DNA of 64,000 nucleotides, taken from positions 27,615 through 91,614 of the forward strand of contig JANQLZ010000021.1 in assembly GCA_028280325.1 (NCBI GenBank), in the 5' to 3' direction. The position numbers were made by a program, and so were the translations under genes. The stretch is from Bacillota bacterium. GTDB taxonomy: Bacteria; Bacillota; UBA994; PWPR01. Under the pieces are notes generated by a model that was not told the origin of the DNA, made no database searches, and saw only the letters and a program-made list of their open reading frames with translations. Positions 46,366 through 55,048 of this stretch are shown one piece after another. Numbering within the stretch: position 1 is the stretch's first letter; every line of letters begins with the position of its first letter.

Positions 46366-47700
46366 TTAAGCCCGAAACTTAAGGGCAAAGTATCTGATTA
46401 GCAGGGCATCAACCGCCATTCCTGCAGTTAAGGCTATAGCTCCGGCCATGGGACCGGTGTTGGGGGCGACAACAGCGATTGCAAATACGGTAATACCCAT
46501 AGCAGCGATATTCATCACCTTGGCAAAGCCGATGGGCTTTGTATCCCCTTTGATCAGTAGCCTGGCCTGAAAATGTTCCTGTACAGTTAAAATGATCGGA
46601 TAGACAGATAATACTAAAATCGGAGCTAAACAGCCCATCGCAATAGTTTTATCAACCCCAATAACATTGGTAATGACCCACTCGCCGAAAGGCGTTACAG
46701 CTGTCAGAATAATTATTCCGACTACAGTCAAACTGACAATAACCGAGAATTTAATGATGATTTTGCTGTTAGCAGTATTACGTAAGAATGCCACTGTCAC
46801 CTGCTTAACATTGTCCTCAATGAAACCCATAAACAGCCAGATAAAGGTGCTGGCCACCCGGTAAGTGGCAATAGTCAGTTCAGGGTTATTCATTCGGGCT
46901 AAGCCGGCGAACAGAATAGGCTTGGTTACTCCCCACATCAGCGAGGTTATCATTAAGGGTGAAAGAAATTTAAATGCCGCCTTTTGGGTCGGTGGATAAT
47001 CCTTTTTGGGGATATCTGCTGTCGGTTCTGTCGGCCATTTTTTGAACATTCGAATTGCTGGTATGGTAGCTATCAAAGACTCTGTGCCCATTCCGCAGAT
47101 TATAATCAATGTACCGATTGTTGCCCCTGACAGGGAATTTAACCTGGGTAAAAACGAGGCCAAAGCCAGCATGACAATTAATCTGATAGTACGGGCTATA
47201 GCAATATGGGAGGTCGCCCGTTCGGTTAACAGTACAGACCTGCTGACAGACATCACCAAAAAAATCACCGGCACAATCAGGGCCCAGCGCCAGACAACTT
47301 GAATATCATTGAACAGGTCAATAGAGGCCCCACCCAGGTATAAAGCCACAAATCTGCCAATCGGAGTGAAAGCCAGCAGGCCAATGACAATAATTGCCAC
47401 ACCGGTCACCTTTAGCATGAATTTAAAGGTAGCTAAAAAATAAACTCGATCCCGGCCCAGGGTTATCATCATATTCATCCCTGAAAAACAGGGTGCTGAT
47501 ACCATCTCAGCATAGCTATAGGCAATAGCAAATGCCGCCAGAGCAATTTGGGGGTTAGGGGTACGGCTTAATGCAGAGTTGACTACATTGACACTGCCCA
47601 GCATGATCATAGCAGCTGCAGCCAGCGGGATGTAGAACTTAATGATTTCGGCCCAGGGAAGTTTCTGAACAGCTGCTCTCGAATTCTCTTGATTAACCAT
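46366..47700 (-). CDS. MATE-like (MOP superfamily) membrane transporter
   Basis: 444 residues with about twelve membrane segments and a polar N-terminal tail. The pattern of two similar halves and segments such as FYIPLAAAAMIMLGSVNVVN and LSPLMITSLMWGVTKPILFA suggests the MOP flippase/MATE group, though it is distant from the typical MATE at 42791. It could be a lipid-linked or anion transporter of the progressive-ankylosis type; the substrate is not visible. GAAGGAG precedes the ATG. The proS promoter begins just past its stop. Confidence 0.7.
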   Translation of the reverse strand: MVNQENSRAAVQKLPWAEIIKFYIPLAAAAMIMLGSVNVVNSALSRTPNPQIALAAFAIAYSYAEMVSAPCFSGMNMMITLGRDRVYFLATFKFMLKVTGVAIIVIGLLAFTPIGRFVALYLGGASIDLFNDIQVVWRWALIVPVIFLVMSVSRSVLLTERATSHIAIARTIRLIVMLALASFLPRLNSLSGATIGTLIIICGMGTESLIATIPAIRMFKKWPTEPTADIPKKDYPPTQKAAFKFLSPLMITSLMWGVTKPILFAGLARMNNPELTIATYRVASTFIWLFMGFIEDNVKQVTVAFLRNTANSKIIIKFSVIVSLTVVGIIILTAVTPFGEWVITNVIGVDKTIAMGCLAPILVLSVYPIILTVQEHFQARLLIKGDTKPIGFAKVMNIAAMGITVFAIAVVAPNTGPMAGAIALTAGMAVDALLIRYFALKFRA

Positions 47701-47832
47701 AGTGGAACTCCTTCAACCTCTATATTTCATAAGAGTATTTGAACACAATACCAGGCGTAAGTCAATAAATATTTTCGTATGATTGATACATATTTCGGGA
47801 ACAATAAAAGCGATTTTACAGGAGGTGTGTTA

Positions 47833-48306
47833 ATGAGAACAGTTGTCGGAATTTTTAACAGCAAATCAGCAGCTGAGGCTGCGGTTGGTCAATTACGAGG
47901 AGCTGGCTACGATGAAGAGATATCTATTGTAACTTCTCCTGAAGGCCATAGCTCAGATTTCGAGAGAGGAAGATCAATGTCTGCCGGAGCAGCAACAGGC
48001 GGCATTGTTGGCGGCATTGCCGGAATAGCGTTGGGAGCCAGCGCACTGGCGGTGCCAGGTATAGGGCCGCTCTTAGCTGCCGGACCGGTTTCAGCCCTGT
48101 TAACCGGGGTTACTACCGGTGGTATTATCGGGGGGCTGAGCAGCTGGGGTATAACTGGCGCCGAAGGCCGCAGATATGAAAACGCTTTAAGAGAAGGTAA
48201 AATACTCGCTTTCGTACATACAGATGAAGGGCGGGTGGACGAAGCCTCACAGATGATGCGCAACAGCGGCGCTGAAACTGTCAGGAAGCATCGAACAAAG
48301 TCATAA
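47833..48306 (+). CDS. General stress protein 17M-like (YflT domain) with glycine-zipper segment
   Basis: 157 residues from ATG 47833 behind AGGAGGTG. The N-terminus (TVVGIFNSKSAAEAAVGQLR) is the YflT/GSP17M domain found in sigma-B-type stress proteins. The middle is a glycine- and alanine-rich hydrophobic hairpin (about 55-115) that could insert in membranes. The C-terminus (GKILAFVHTDEGRVDEASQ) returns to the domain pattern. The function of the family is not known in detail. It reads rightward and ends near the repeat region. Confidence 0.8.
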   Translation: MRTVVGIFNSKSAAEAAVGQLRGAGYDEEISIVTSPEGHSSDFERGRSMSAGAATGGIVGGIAGIALGASALAVPGIGPLLAAGPVSALLTGVTTGGIIGGLSSWGITGAEGRRYENALREGKILAFVHTDEGRVDEASQMMRNSGAETVRKHRTKS

Positions 48307-48560
48307 ATTTAGTACAACCAACTCTCAACTTATACTGGTTTATAACTGTGGTTTCGCTTAGCATAGTCCGGGGTCTGCCAAGGCAGGCTCCGGATTGCCT
48401 ATTTTGCAGAAAACCTGACATTAGTGGTAGCAGAATAGAGGAAGATTCTGCTGGGGCTATCGAATTAACAGAAACATCAATTATATTGCAGGATTGATAA
48501 AAGCTACGAATAGAACCCACAGTCCGTCGCTGCCGCTCCCCATGTGGACTTCCAGTCCCC

Positions 48561-48662
48561 TCTGGCGCAGCTAGGGCTGCTGTCACCCCTTGGCAAGGTG
48601 ATCTGGTGAGTTACGCTCACCTCTAAATAGGGGTGCCACTCCCCTATTTACCCCCTCCGGAC
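48561..48662 (-). repeat. Structured repeat block A downstream of tmRNA
   Basis: About 102 bp, related to block B at 48797-48902. On the minus strand it opens GTCCGGAGGGGGTAAATAGG and folds as hairpins AAATAGGGG/CCCCTATTT, GGTGAG/CTCACC, CACCTT/AAGGGGTG and GCAGC/GCTGC (48567-48580). The last stem differs from block B on both strands so that pairing is kept. A decayed copy of the tmRNA T-arm and 3' end follows at about 48495-48524. Confidence 0.75.
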
Positions 48663-48693
48663 GCGAGTTCTTACTTACACTCTTCGAATATAC

Positions 48694-48722
48694 AAAAAGG
48701 CCCGCCATTTGGCTAAGCCTTT
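48694..48722 (-). terminator. Hairpin with T run after the truncated tmRNA-end copy
   Basis: On the minus strand AAAGGC pairs with GCCTTT around an inner GCCA/TGGC stem, then five Ts. It follows the duplicate tmRNA 3' end by 5 bp, as a real terminator follows the true tmRNA. Confidence 0.7.
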
Positions 48723-48727
48723 ACTTG

Positions 48728-48759
48728 TGGTGGAAGCGAGGGGAATCGAACCCCTGTCC
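48728..48759 (-). other. Exact 32-nt duplicate of the tmRNA 3' end (att-like)
   Basis: Identical over 32 nt to 48967-48998, which covers the T-arm, the 3' acceptor strand and CCA. The 5' half of tmRNA is absent here; instead a small hairpin (ATCAGC/GCTGAT) lies upstream. It does not fold as a tRNA because no matching 5' acceptor strand or 7-nt anticodon loop is present. tmRNA 3' ends are common integration sites, so this could be an att remnant, or part of the repeat unit itself. Confidence 0.8.
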
Positions 48760-48796
48760 ATCAGCTAAAGCTGATTCCATATGAGGCTCTGCCCCC

Positions 48797-48902
48797 TACT
48801 GGCGGAACTATCGTTCCTGTTCACCCCTCGGTAAGGTGATCAGGTGAGCTACGCTCACCTCTGAATAGGGGGAGCCTCTCCCCCTATTTACCCCCTCCGG
48901 AC
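48797..48902 (-). repeat. Structured repeat block B downstream of tmRNA
   Basis: About 106 bp, partner of block A. On the minus strand the hairpins are AATAGGGGGAG/CTCCCCCTATT, AGGTGAGC/GCTCACCT, CACCTT/GAGGGGTG and GGAAC/GTTCC (48804-48817). The unit is bounded by inverted repeats resembling the tmRNA T-arm: ATCGAACCCCTGTCC (48745-48759) and GGACAGGGATTCGAT (48899-48913). There is no open frame of note. Confidence 0.75.
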
Positions 48903-48930
48903 AGGGATTCGATACTATCCGTAAATTAAT

Positions 48931-48960
48931 AAACGACCCCATCCGTTAGATAGAGTCGTT
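48931..48960 (-). terminator. Terminator of tmRNA
   Basis: On the minus strand AACGACTCTATC pairs with GATGGGGTCGTT (a few mismatches or wobbles), then a T-rich tail, 6 bp past the tmRNA CCA. Confidence 0.75.
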
Positions 48961-48966
48961 ACTTTA

Positions 48967-49331
48967 TGGTGGAAGCGAGGGGAATCGAACCCCTGTCCGC
49001 AAGCAAGTCTACAAGAGATTCTACGTGTGTAGTTTCCGTATTAGTTTTTAGCCTTTGGGATCTTCCGGAAACTGAATAACCCGCGGGCGAGCCGGTTTAT
49101 TTCCCTATTAAGCATACCGGCGTCTGCTAAATGGTATCCTGCTTATTATGACACCCGGAACCGCTTCCACAGGAGAGAAACGGGCGGATGGCCGCCTAAA
49201 CTTTTGTTAGGCTGCGAATGCTAATTTTTGATTGTTAGCGTTTGTGTTTAATTGTTTATGTTTTACGGGTTGCATAATTCCCGACACGCTACTCAAGCCT
49301 ACTCCACTCCCGTCGAAACCATTGCGCCCCC
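48967..49331 (-). ncRNA. ssrA: Transfer-messenger RNA
   Basis: 365 nt. The 5' end GGGGGCG pairs with the acceptor strand CGCTTCC before ACCA. The 5' part carries the GGTTTCGACGGGA-type region, and the 3' part has the T-arm GGGGTTCGATTCCCC. The tag frame begins at GCT 49239 and reads ANNQKLAFAA, then TAA (49209-49207), ending in the small hydrophobic residues seen by ClpXP-type proteases. With the charging alanine the tag would be AANNQKLAFAA. It rescues stalled ribosomes with SmpB, whose gene lies 128 bp upstream on the same strand. Confidence 0.97.
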
Positions 49332-49459
49332 TTGTTTGTGGTGTATATATGTTAACATATTCTCAACCTATGTCAAATGTAACTGCTGGAAAAGTATTAT
49401 AACTAAGAGTATTAGGCAACTTCCAGGCATTAGCCTGCGTTTGCTGTAAACAGATAATT

Positions 49460-49924
49460 CTACCTTCTTCTGCGCTCAGCCTGTTTGGCCCGCCGTTCGG
49501 CGTCGCGTTTGGCAATATCGTGGCGCTTGTCGTGCAGGTGTTTACCCTGGGCTACCGCCAGCTCCACTTTTACCCAGCCGTCTTTCAGGTAGAGTTTCAG
49601 CGGGATTAAGGTATTGCCTTTGAGCTGGGTTTCGCTGAACAGGCGCTTTATTTCCCGCTTATTCAGCAATAAACGCCTGGGCCTTACCGGTTCGTGATTA
49701 AATTGGTTGCCCTGATCATAGGGGCTGATATGCATATTGTTTAGGATGCATTCCCCGTTTTTTATACGGGCATAGGCGTCGGCAATATTTGCCTTGCCGT
49801 TGCGAATCGACTTAACTTCGGTACCCTGCAAGGCGATGCCGGCCTCGTAGGTATCCAGTATTTTATAATTGTGCCGGGCGCGCCTGTTTTGCACCAGCAT
49901 TTTTGTTCCCTGCGAACGTGCCAT
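49460..49924 (-). CDS. smpB: SsrA-binding protein SmpB
   Basis: 154 residues. N-terminal [19 protein letters not shown], central [20 protein letters not shown], and the basic tail [20 protein letters not shown] that enters the ribosomal A site. It binds tmRNA and delivers it to stalled ribosomes. It lies just before ssrA in the same direction, a frequent arrangement in Bacillota. Confidence 0.97.
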   Translation of the reverse strand: MARSQGTKMLVQNRRARHNYKILDTYEAGIALQGTEVKSIRNGKANIADAYARIKNGECILNNMHISPYDQGNQFNHEPVRPRRLLLNKREIKRLFSETQLKGNTLIPLKLYLKDGWVKVELAVAQGKHLHDKRHDIAKRDAERRAKQAERRRR

Positions 49925-50102
49925 GATATATCACTCTCAACTTTTGTTAATATCCTGGTATTACATCTACCAAGATGTAGCTGTATTATATCATCTTATA
50001 GCATTTTTGCAACCAACTGAATAACATTTATTACATGAGATAATTGCCTGATGCAGCTGGTTGGGTTTGCAGCACAGATATGATTTTAAAAGTTCTTTAA
50101 AT

Positions 50103-50129
50103 CCCACGCCTAACGTGGGGGGGGGGGGG
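50103..50129. repeat. Hairpin running into a 13-G tract
   Basis: CCCACG-CCTAA-CGTGGG followed by further Gs gives an uninterrupted run of 13 G (50117-50129) between smpB and the next gene. The run may vary in length through slippage. There is no gene in this gap. Confidence 0.7.
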
Positions 50130-50196
50130 AGGAGCGTATACAAAAAGACCCACATATCATGCAGGTTTTAAGTACATATTTTTTTAGTTCTCTAAC

Positions 50197-51204
50197 TTAG
50201 CCCTTTTTCTCTTTAATAAACGCCTCCATCTCGTCTAAAAACCCATCGTCAAACAGATTGCTAGGTGAAAATATCCAAGTCAATAATGCTTTAATATCTG
50301 TGTCCACTTTCTCATAGTTAATCATATTATGAGCGCTGTCTTCAAACCAAGCGACTTTTAAAATGTCTGCTTCAACTTCCTGCTCATATACCATACGTGT
50401 TTCCCTAGAATCTACGTTAATATCCCTTCCCCCTAATATCAGCAGTACGGGTGTTTCAAAGTTCCTAAGTTCCTGCATAGCGTCAGCCATATAGTTAGAC
50501 TTAACAAAGCTCCATCTGTCTTGCTCCATCGGCTTTTCTTCCGTTGTTAGCTTGATATACTCTTCATAGCTTATATCATCTTCAAGCAGCTTTAGCTCTT
50601 CATCCCAGCCTTCTATTTCAGCTGTAATCTCTTCTTCAGTAGCACCATTGGCTCTATGATATTCGATTGTATTATACTTTCCTTGCCGTAGCCAATTAAT
50701 AGCTGGAGATAACAATATTGTAAAGTCAATATCTCTCATAGCAACTACTTTAGGAATAACCCAGCCTGCTTGGCTTGTACCCCACAAACCAATCTTAATC
50801 TCATTAAATTTTTGCTGCTGTCTAGCCCAGTCGATTACTAAAGCCACCTCGTCTGCTCTGTCTTGCATGGTTTGGTCAAGCCAGTTTCCTTTAGATTCAT
50901 TAACTCCCGGCTTATCCCACGAAATCATTGCATATCCTTGCTTAGCAAACATCTGCCAAATAGGCTCATAATATTTGTTTGCAGTTGCGTCAACCGGTCC
51001 ATCTCCATGAACGAATAATATCAGACCCGCATAATCTTTGTATCCATTAGGTGTCAAAACCAAACAGTTCAATTCCGAGTCTTGAGTGCTTATGCTTACC
51101 TGCTCTGTCTTATAGCTTTTTGCTCTTATAAGCACAAAACCCATACACAGCATTACCAATACAGCTATTATTAATAAAGTCCTTAACCCTTTTCTTTTTC
51201 TCAA
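50197..51204 (-). CDS. Membrane-anchored alpha/beta hydrolase
   Basis: 335 residues from TTG 51204, preceded by GAGGAG at 7 nt; the frame is open further upstream, but that part overlaps the promoter. One N-terminal membrane segment (about 8-26) anchors an alpha/beta hydrolase domain outside the cell: oxyanion region LFVHGDGPVD, nucleophile elbow GTSQAG, Asp in LILGGRDINVD, and His in FEDSAHNM. This is a serine hydrolase of the S9/dienelactone type, possibly degrading a toxic ester or peptide. Control by a MerR-family activator is indicated by the promoter at 51260-51290. Confidence 0.82.
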   Translation of the reverse strand: MRKRKGLRTLLIIAVLVMLCMGFVLIRAKSYKTEQVSISTQDSELNCLVLTPNGYKDYAGLILFVHGDGPVDATANKYYEPIWQMFAKQGYAMISWDKPGVNESKGNWLDQTMQDRADEVALVIDWARQQQKFNEIKIGLWGTSQAGWVIPKVVAMRDIDFTILLSPAINWLRQGKYNTIEYHRANGATEEEITAEIEGWDEELKLLEDDISYEEYIKLTTEEKPMEQDRWSFVKSNYMADAMQELRNFETPVLLILGGRDINVDSRETRMVYEQEVEADILKVAWFEDSAHNMINYEKVDTDIKALLTWIFSPSNLFDDGFLDEMEAFIKEKKG

Positions 51205-51259
51205 TATTATACTCCTCACAAAATATAGTGCAGTTGTGCAACAAGTTACTTTAGACCTA

Positions 51260-51290
51260 AGTATAAACCTTAGACTAGCTCTAAGGTCAA
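51260..51290 (-). promoter_or_regulatory. MerR-type promoter with 19-bp spacer
   Basis: On the minus strand TTGACC (51290-51285), a 19-bp spacer, TATACT (51265-51260). The spacer holds a perfect dyad ACCTTAGA-N5-TCTAAGGT (51267-51287). Overlong spacing with a centred dyad is the hallmark of promoters untwisted by MerR-family regulators. No merR gene lies in the window. Confidence 0.8.
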
Positions 51291-51380
51291 TATAAAGCAA
51301 AAAAAACCCATCCTCCGTCAGTCCTTCGTGTCTATTCTCTTTACTAAGCTTCGCGTGTTACAATTACGATTACACAATAA

Positions 51381-51415
51381 AAAAAGACTTTTCCATCCAA
51401 AGGAAAAGTCTTTTT
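51381..51415. terminator. Terminator between two leftward genes
   Basis: A 14-bp perfect stem (AAAAAGACTTTTCC / GGAAAAGTCTTTTT) with a 7-nt loop, able to stop transcription both ways. It serves the amidohydrolase gene read from the right. Confidence 0.9.
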
Positions 51416-51474
51416 GTTTACATTATTAGCAATCAACTATTGTTTAAAATAACTTCTAAATTTAACCTAAAAAT

Positions 51475-53112
51475 TTATTCCGTTATAATCTCTGGCCCAT
51501 CGTACCATTCCGGCGTCTTGTAATGCTTAGACATTTGAGGGCGATACTTAGCCATTTGCTCACTTAAGAATCCTAGCGGCGGAGCAACTTCTTTGCCTTC
51601 CGGAACAAAGAATTTTCCGTTTTCAGGATCATATTCGTATTTTCCTGCCTTACTAAATATAAGTGGTAGATAAGATTCAAATTGGGCTTTCCCGTTCTCA
51701 TCCAGTATTAAAGCCTTACCATCATTCTTGTAGTTATAGAAATGCTCTTCCTGCATTTTTCTGAAATCTTCTTTAATCTCAGTTACTTTATCAGGGTTAG
51801 TCAATAGTTCTATGGCACTTACTGCCATGACTTGGGCTCCCGCTACCACACCTTTATGAGCAATAGTGGAACCGGTTACTGCAGTAGTAGTCCAGTGATG
51901 GCCTATGGCTCCTGGGGCAGAAGTTGGGAAACGAACAGTTGCCAGAGGCACAACCAAAGAAACCTCACCTATATCAGAAGATCCTCCGCCTACAAATACC
52001 GAAGCTGCTTCTTTTGGCTTATCCTCAATTGACGAATCATCGTTAAGGCCTGTTTCTTCGGCACCTACAGCTCTTTGTAATTCTTTTATGAACTCTTGCT
52101 CTTTCTCAGTCCACTCAGGCATTCCCACCATTTTAATATTTTCCTGAATCATATTTGCTAAAGTTTCATTTCTATAGCATTGATGGATTGCAGTATAGGG
52201 GGTAATTTCTAATTGAGTATCGGTGGCCAGGGCTGCTGCTTTTGCACAATTTAGCACTCTTTCGAAATCAGATTTAATTAGCTTATCAGAATTTCTTACA
52301 TAATACCAGGTAGTAGCTCTATCCGGAACTACATTAGGAGCTTCTCCACCTTCGGTCGTAACATAATGCATTCTGGATGTGTAGTGTAAATGCTCTCGCA
52401 GGTATTCGGTACTAGTGTTCATTATTTGAACTGCATCTAAGGCTGATCTTCCGACCCATGGGGTACTGGCAGAGTGGGCTGTTGTTCCGTTGAAGGTGAC
52501 CGAGAAGGACCAATTGGTATTGCTGCTTACTCCATAAGATGTGCCAAAGGTACTTGCACCATGGTTATCGATTACAACATCTACATCATCAAATAGTCCA
52601 GCATGAACCATGAAAGGACGACTAATTACTGTTTCTTCAGCAGGGCTACCAAACATTTTAATTGTTCCTGTAAATCCGCCGTCTTCCATAGCTTTCTTAA
52701 CTGCGACCACCGTACCAGCAGCCGCAGTACCCATAGTGTTGTGGGTACAAGCATGTCCTGGCGCTATGGCACCTTTTATATCCGTAATCGGTGTTTGAGC
52801 AGGATTTCCTGCCTCTTGAGATAGCATTGGCAGTGCATCTAACTCACCCAGTATGCCAATAGTTGGTCCAGAACCATTAGTAAAAGAAGCAACGAAGGCC
52901 GTTGGCATTCCGGCTACTCCTTTTTCAACTTCGAATCCTTCCTTTTCCAAATAATTTATGAGTAGGTTTGCGGTATTATACTCCTCTAATCCTAATTCAG
53001 CATAAGACCATATTGCATCATTGATTTCTGCTAACCTTTTCTTAGTCTCACAGCTTTCTAAAAAATCCACAGCAATTTGTTGATTTTCACTAAATGCATC
53101 TTTTTTTGACAT
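51475..53112 (-). CDS. M20-family amidohydrolase, AbgB-like
   Basis: 545 residues, behind AAGGAGG. Metal-site segments of M20 peptidases are visible: GILGELDALP, PGHACTHNTMG, GSPAEET and the late SSDIGEV and GAIGHHWTTT regions. Similar proteins cleave p-aminobenzoyl-glutamate or other N-acyl amino acids. A central dimerisation domain (NGTTAHSASTPWVGRSALDA) is present. It is a single leftward gene; no transporter of the AbgT type is next to it. Confidence 0.88.
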   Translation of the reverse strand: MSKKDAFSENQQIAVDFLESCETKKRLAEINDAIWSYAELGLEEYNTANLLINYLEKEGFEVEKGVAGMPTAFVASFTNGSGPTIGILGELDALPMLSQEAGNPAQTPITDIKGAIAPGHACTHNTMGTAAAGTVVAVKKAMEDGGFTGTIKMFGSPAEETVISRPFMVHAGLFDDVDVVIDNHGASTFGTSYGVSSNTNWSFSVTFNGTTAHSASTPWVGRSALDAVQIMNTSTEYLREHLHYTSRMHYVTTEGGEAPNVVPDRATTWYYVRNSDKLIKSDFERVLNCAKAAALATDTQLEITPYTAIHQCYRNETLANMIQENIKMVGMPEWTEKEQEFIKELQRAVGAEETGLNDDSSIEDKPKEAASVFVGGGSSDIGEVSLVVPLATVRFPTSAPGAIGHHWTTTAVTGSTIAHKGVVAGAQVMAVSAIELLTNPDKVTEIKEDFRKMQEEHFYNYKNDGKALILDENGKAQFESYLPLIFSKAGKYEYDPENGKFFVPEGKEVAPPLGFLSEQMAKYRPQMSKHYKTPEWYDGPEIITE

Positions 53113-53622
53113 TTTTCCTTCCTCCTTTGATTATGTGTTTATAAGGACAAGTATGCTACCTTCATTTTACTTCTATTTATTATTCTATATAATTAATGAG
53201 TTGTCCTTTTATATAATTGAGCCAATTACATAATTAGAAACTCATTATTGTAACTTTTAGTTAATGACCATTAGCAACTGACTTTTTAAGATAATTGAAA
53301 ATTAACTAGACTTTTGTTTTGCAATTAGATCAATTGACTATCTTTGTCAAGTTATTATGTTAAACTTTCAAAAAAGTATAATCAGCCTAAGGGCTCGTAT
53401 TGAAAGAATGTTATGTTTTATAAATAAACATATATTGAAATTAGCTTATTAAACAAACCTTACAATCATTTCAAACAGTAATACTTGAGTTAGAGAGTTC
53501 AAAAACACTCACTGTTAACACACTATAAAACTTTCAAACAAACATAATGTAAGTACTATGGTTTGATTGTAAATTTATAATGCACACAGAGAGTGTTTAT
53601 CTCTATCTTAAGTACTTTCGTT
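53113..53622. other. A+T-rich intergenic stretch, no feature found
   Basis: About 510 bp with no coding frame, terminator or repeat that I can support. From here to the right edge the base composition is clearly more A+T-rich than to the left. Confidence 0.5.
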
Positions 53623-54186
53623 TTAACTAGCTTCTGATTCAAGTAAATTGTTTTCTTGCATATAGTTTTTGCCAACAATTTTCTCAATAAATACTGATGA
53701 TATTACGATTAATGGAAGCGACACTAAATACCTTATTATTGAAAATTTGAAACCAAGATAACTCGCTTCAAATATAGTCATCGGTATTCTGCAAATTGCG
53801 GTAGCTCCAAGATAAGTAAGTACAATACTTAATCTTGCTCCTTTCTTACTTAGGGCAGCACCCATTGGTAATACCACAACGAAAGGATAAAGCGTTGTGC
53901 AGGCAAGAATAATGGCAGCAATGTATCCCATAAAACCTGATGTCTCACCGAAGAACTTTTCTACTGTTTTTCTGTCGACCCACACCATGAATAATCCGAC
54001 TAAAATAAAGGCAGGTGGAAACAGTTTAAACATATCAACGGAAAAGAAAAGAAAATTATCACCTATTTTTACTCCAGGCTGAAAATTCCAAATTAGAGAC
54101 ACAGCTATGAAAGCTGCATAGAAACTAAGTAGAATAATCAGGGGCTTTTTAGATTGTTTTTTTGTGTTTTGCTTATTATTAGCCAT
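53623..54186 (-). CDS. Permease half, COG0701 (ArsP/DUF318-like), second part
   Basis: 187 residues: a lysine-rich start, then about five membrane segments, including the core YIAAIILACTTLYPFVVVLP and LSIVLTYLGATAICRIP. It starts one base after the preceding gene, with which it shares the same kind of fold half. Together the two resemble a COG0701 permease cut in two. Members of that family export organoarsenicals or have unknown substrates. Confidence 0.78.
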   Translation of the reverse strand: MANNKQNTKKQSKKPLIILLSFYAAFIAVSLIWNFQPGVKIGDNFLFFSVDMFKLFPPAFILVGLFMVWVDRKTVEKFFGETSGFMGYIAAIILACTTLYPFVVVLPMGAALSKKGARLSIVLTYLGATAICRIPMTIFEASYLGFKFSIIRYLVSLPLIVISSVFIEKIVGKNYMQENNLLESEAS

Positions 54187-54669
54187 CTATAAAACCTCCT
54201 GATATATAAGTCCTATGGCAAATGATACAATTACAGCAATTACAAGGGCAGCTATATTTCTGATAACAGTTAATTTAATGCCGAAATATTTTTTTTCGAT
54301 TGGATAAGTTACAACTCCTACCATCATTAAACTGGTTGTAAAAGCTCCAAGCACAGTAAAGCTAACCCCTTGTTGCAAAAGAAGGCCACAGAGGGGGAAA
54401 GTAATAAAACCGGGCAGAAGGGATACTGCACCTATAACAGAAGCAATTATTACTCCTACAAGCAAGCCATTTGTTCCTAAATATTTGGCAATAGCATAAT
54501 CTGGTAAGAAATAGAGAACAATTGAAACTACTGATAGTGTTATAAGGAGCATAGGCAGCATTTTTATAAAAAGATTCCAGGCCGTTTTTAACGCTTTCCT
54601 CGTTTTTTGCCTATTGGCAATAATAGAAATCAGAATACCCAATGTCGCTAAGGCATATAAATAGATCAT
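54187..54669 (-). CDS. Permease half, COG0701 (ArsP/DUF318-like), first part
   Basis: 160 residues with four to five membrane segments; the family-like core is YLGTNGLLVGVIIASVIGAV followed by LLPGFITFPLCGLLLQQG. The ATG overlaps the arsR stop by one base (TAATG), so translation is coupled. Split permeases of this family behind an ArsR gene are found in several clostridia. Confidence 0.78.
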   Translation of the reverse strand: MIYLYALATLGILISIIANRQKTRKALKTAWNLFIKMLPMLLITLSVVSIVLYFLPDYAIAKYLGTNGLLVGVIIASVIGAVSLLPGFITFPLCGLLLQQGVSFTVLGAFTTSLMMVGVVTYPIEKKYFGIKLTVIRNIAALVIAVIVSFAIGLIYQEVL

Positions 54670-55028
54670 TACTTAGAGCACCTTTCGCTTTTCTTTATAC
54701 ACACTCTTGTGCAATCAAAATTGCTGAAGTTGAGTTCTTCTTTAGTATCTTGCAAGTCTATGGTATCCTTAGCCAATTCACCTATAACCCCTTGTATCTC
54801 TTTTAAGACTCCCTTTTGCACATTATAGTGAGTAAAATATCCAACTTTTTGACCTGCTATTAATCCTGCTTTTCTTAGTATCTTTAAGTGTTGAGATACT
54901 GCCGATTCTGAAATACCTAGTTTGTTAGCCATCCCTTTTACACATATCTGGTTTTCGGCCAACAGTATAAATATCTTAAACCTTGTTTCGTCACCTAATG
55001 CTTTAAATCTTTCAATCAGCTTATTCAT
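54669..55028 (-). CDS. ArsR/SmtB-family repressor with cysteine-rich tail
   Basis: 119 residues. Winged helix: FKALGDETRFKIFILLAENQ, then recognition helix SESAVSQHLKILRKAGLI and wing VGYFTHYNV. The C-terminal tail CTRVCIKKSERC holds three cysteines, a plausible metalloid or thiol-sensing site of the type placed differently among ArsR proteins. One further cysteine sits early (NQICVKG). It likely represses its own operon with the permease halves through the operators at 55049-55107 and lets go on ligand binding. Confidence 0.88.
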   Translation of the reverse strand: MNKLIERFKALGDETRFKIFILLAENQICVKGMANKLGISESAVSQHLKILRKAGLIAGQKVGYFTHYNVQKGVLKEIQGVIGELAKDTIDLQDTKEELNFSNFDCTRVCIKKSERCSK

Positions 55029-55048
55029 ATTAAACTCTCTCTTATTTT

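Noticed and set aside
48281..48586. 101-codon minus-strand frame and other short frames near the repeat blocks
   Set aside because: They cross hairpins and the decayed tmRNA-end copy, and lack ribosome sites.
48728..48800. A possible tRNA gene on the minus strand ending in CCA
   Set aside because: The T-arm and CCA are a copy of the tmRNA end. No 5' acceptor strand pairs properly, there is no D-arm, and the middle hairpin has a 4-nt loop.
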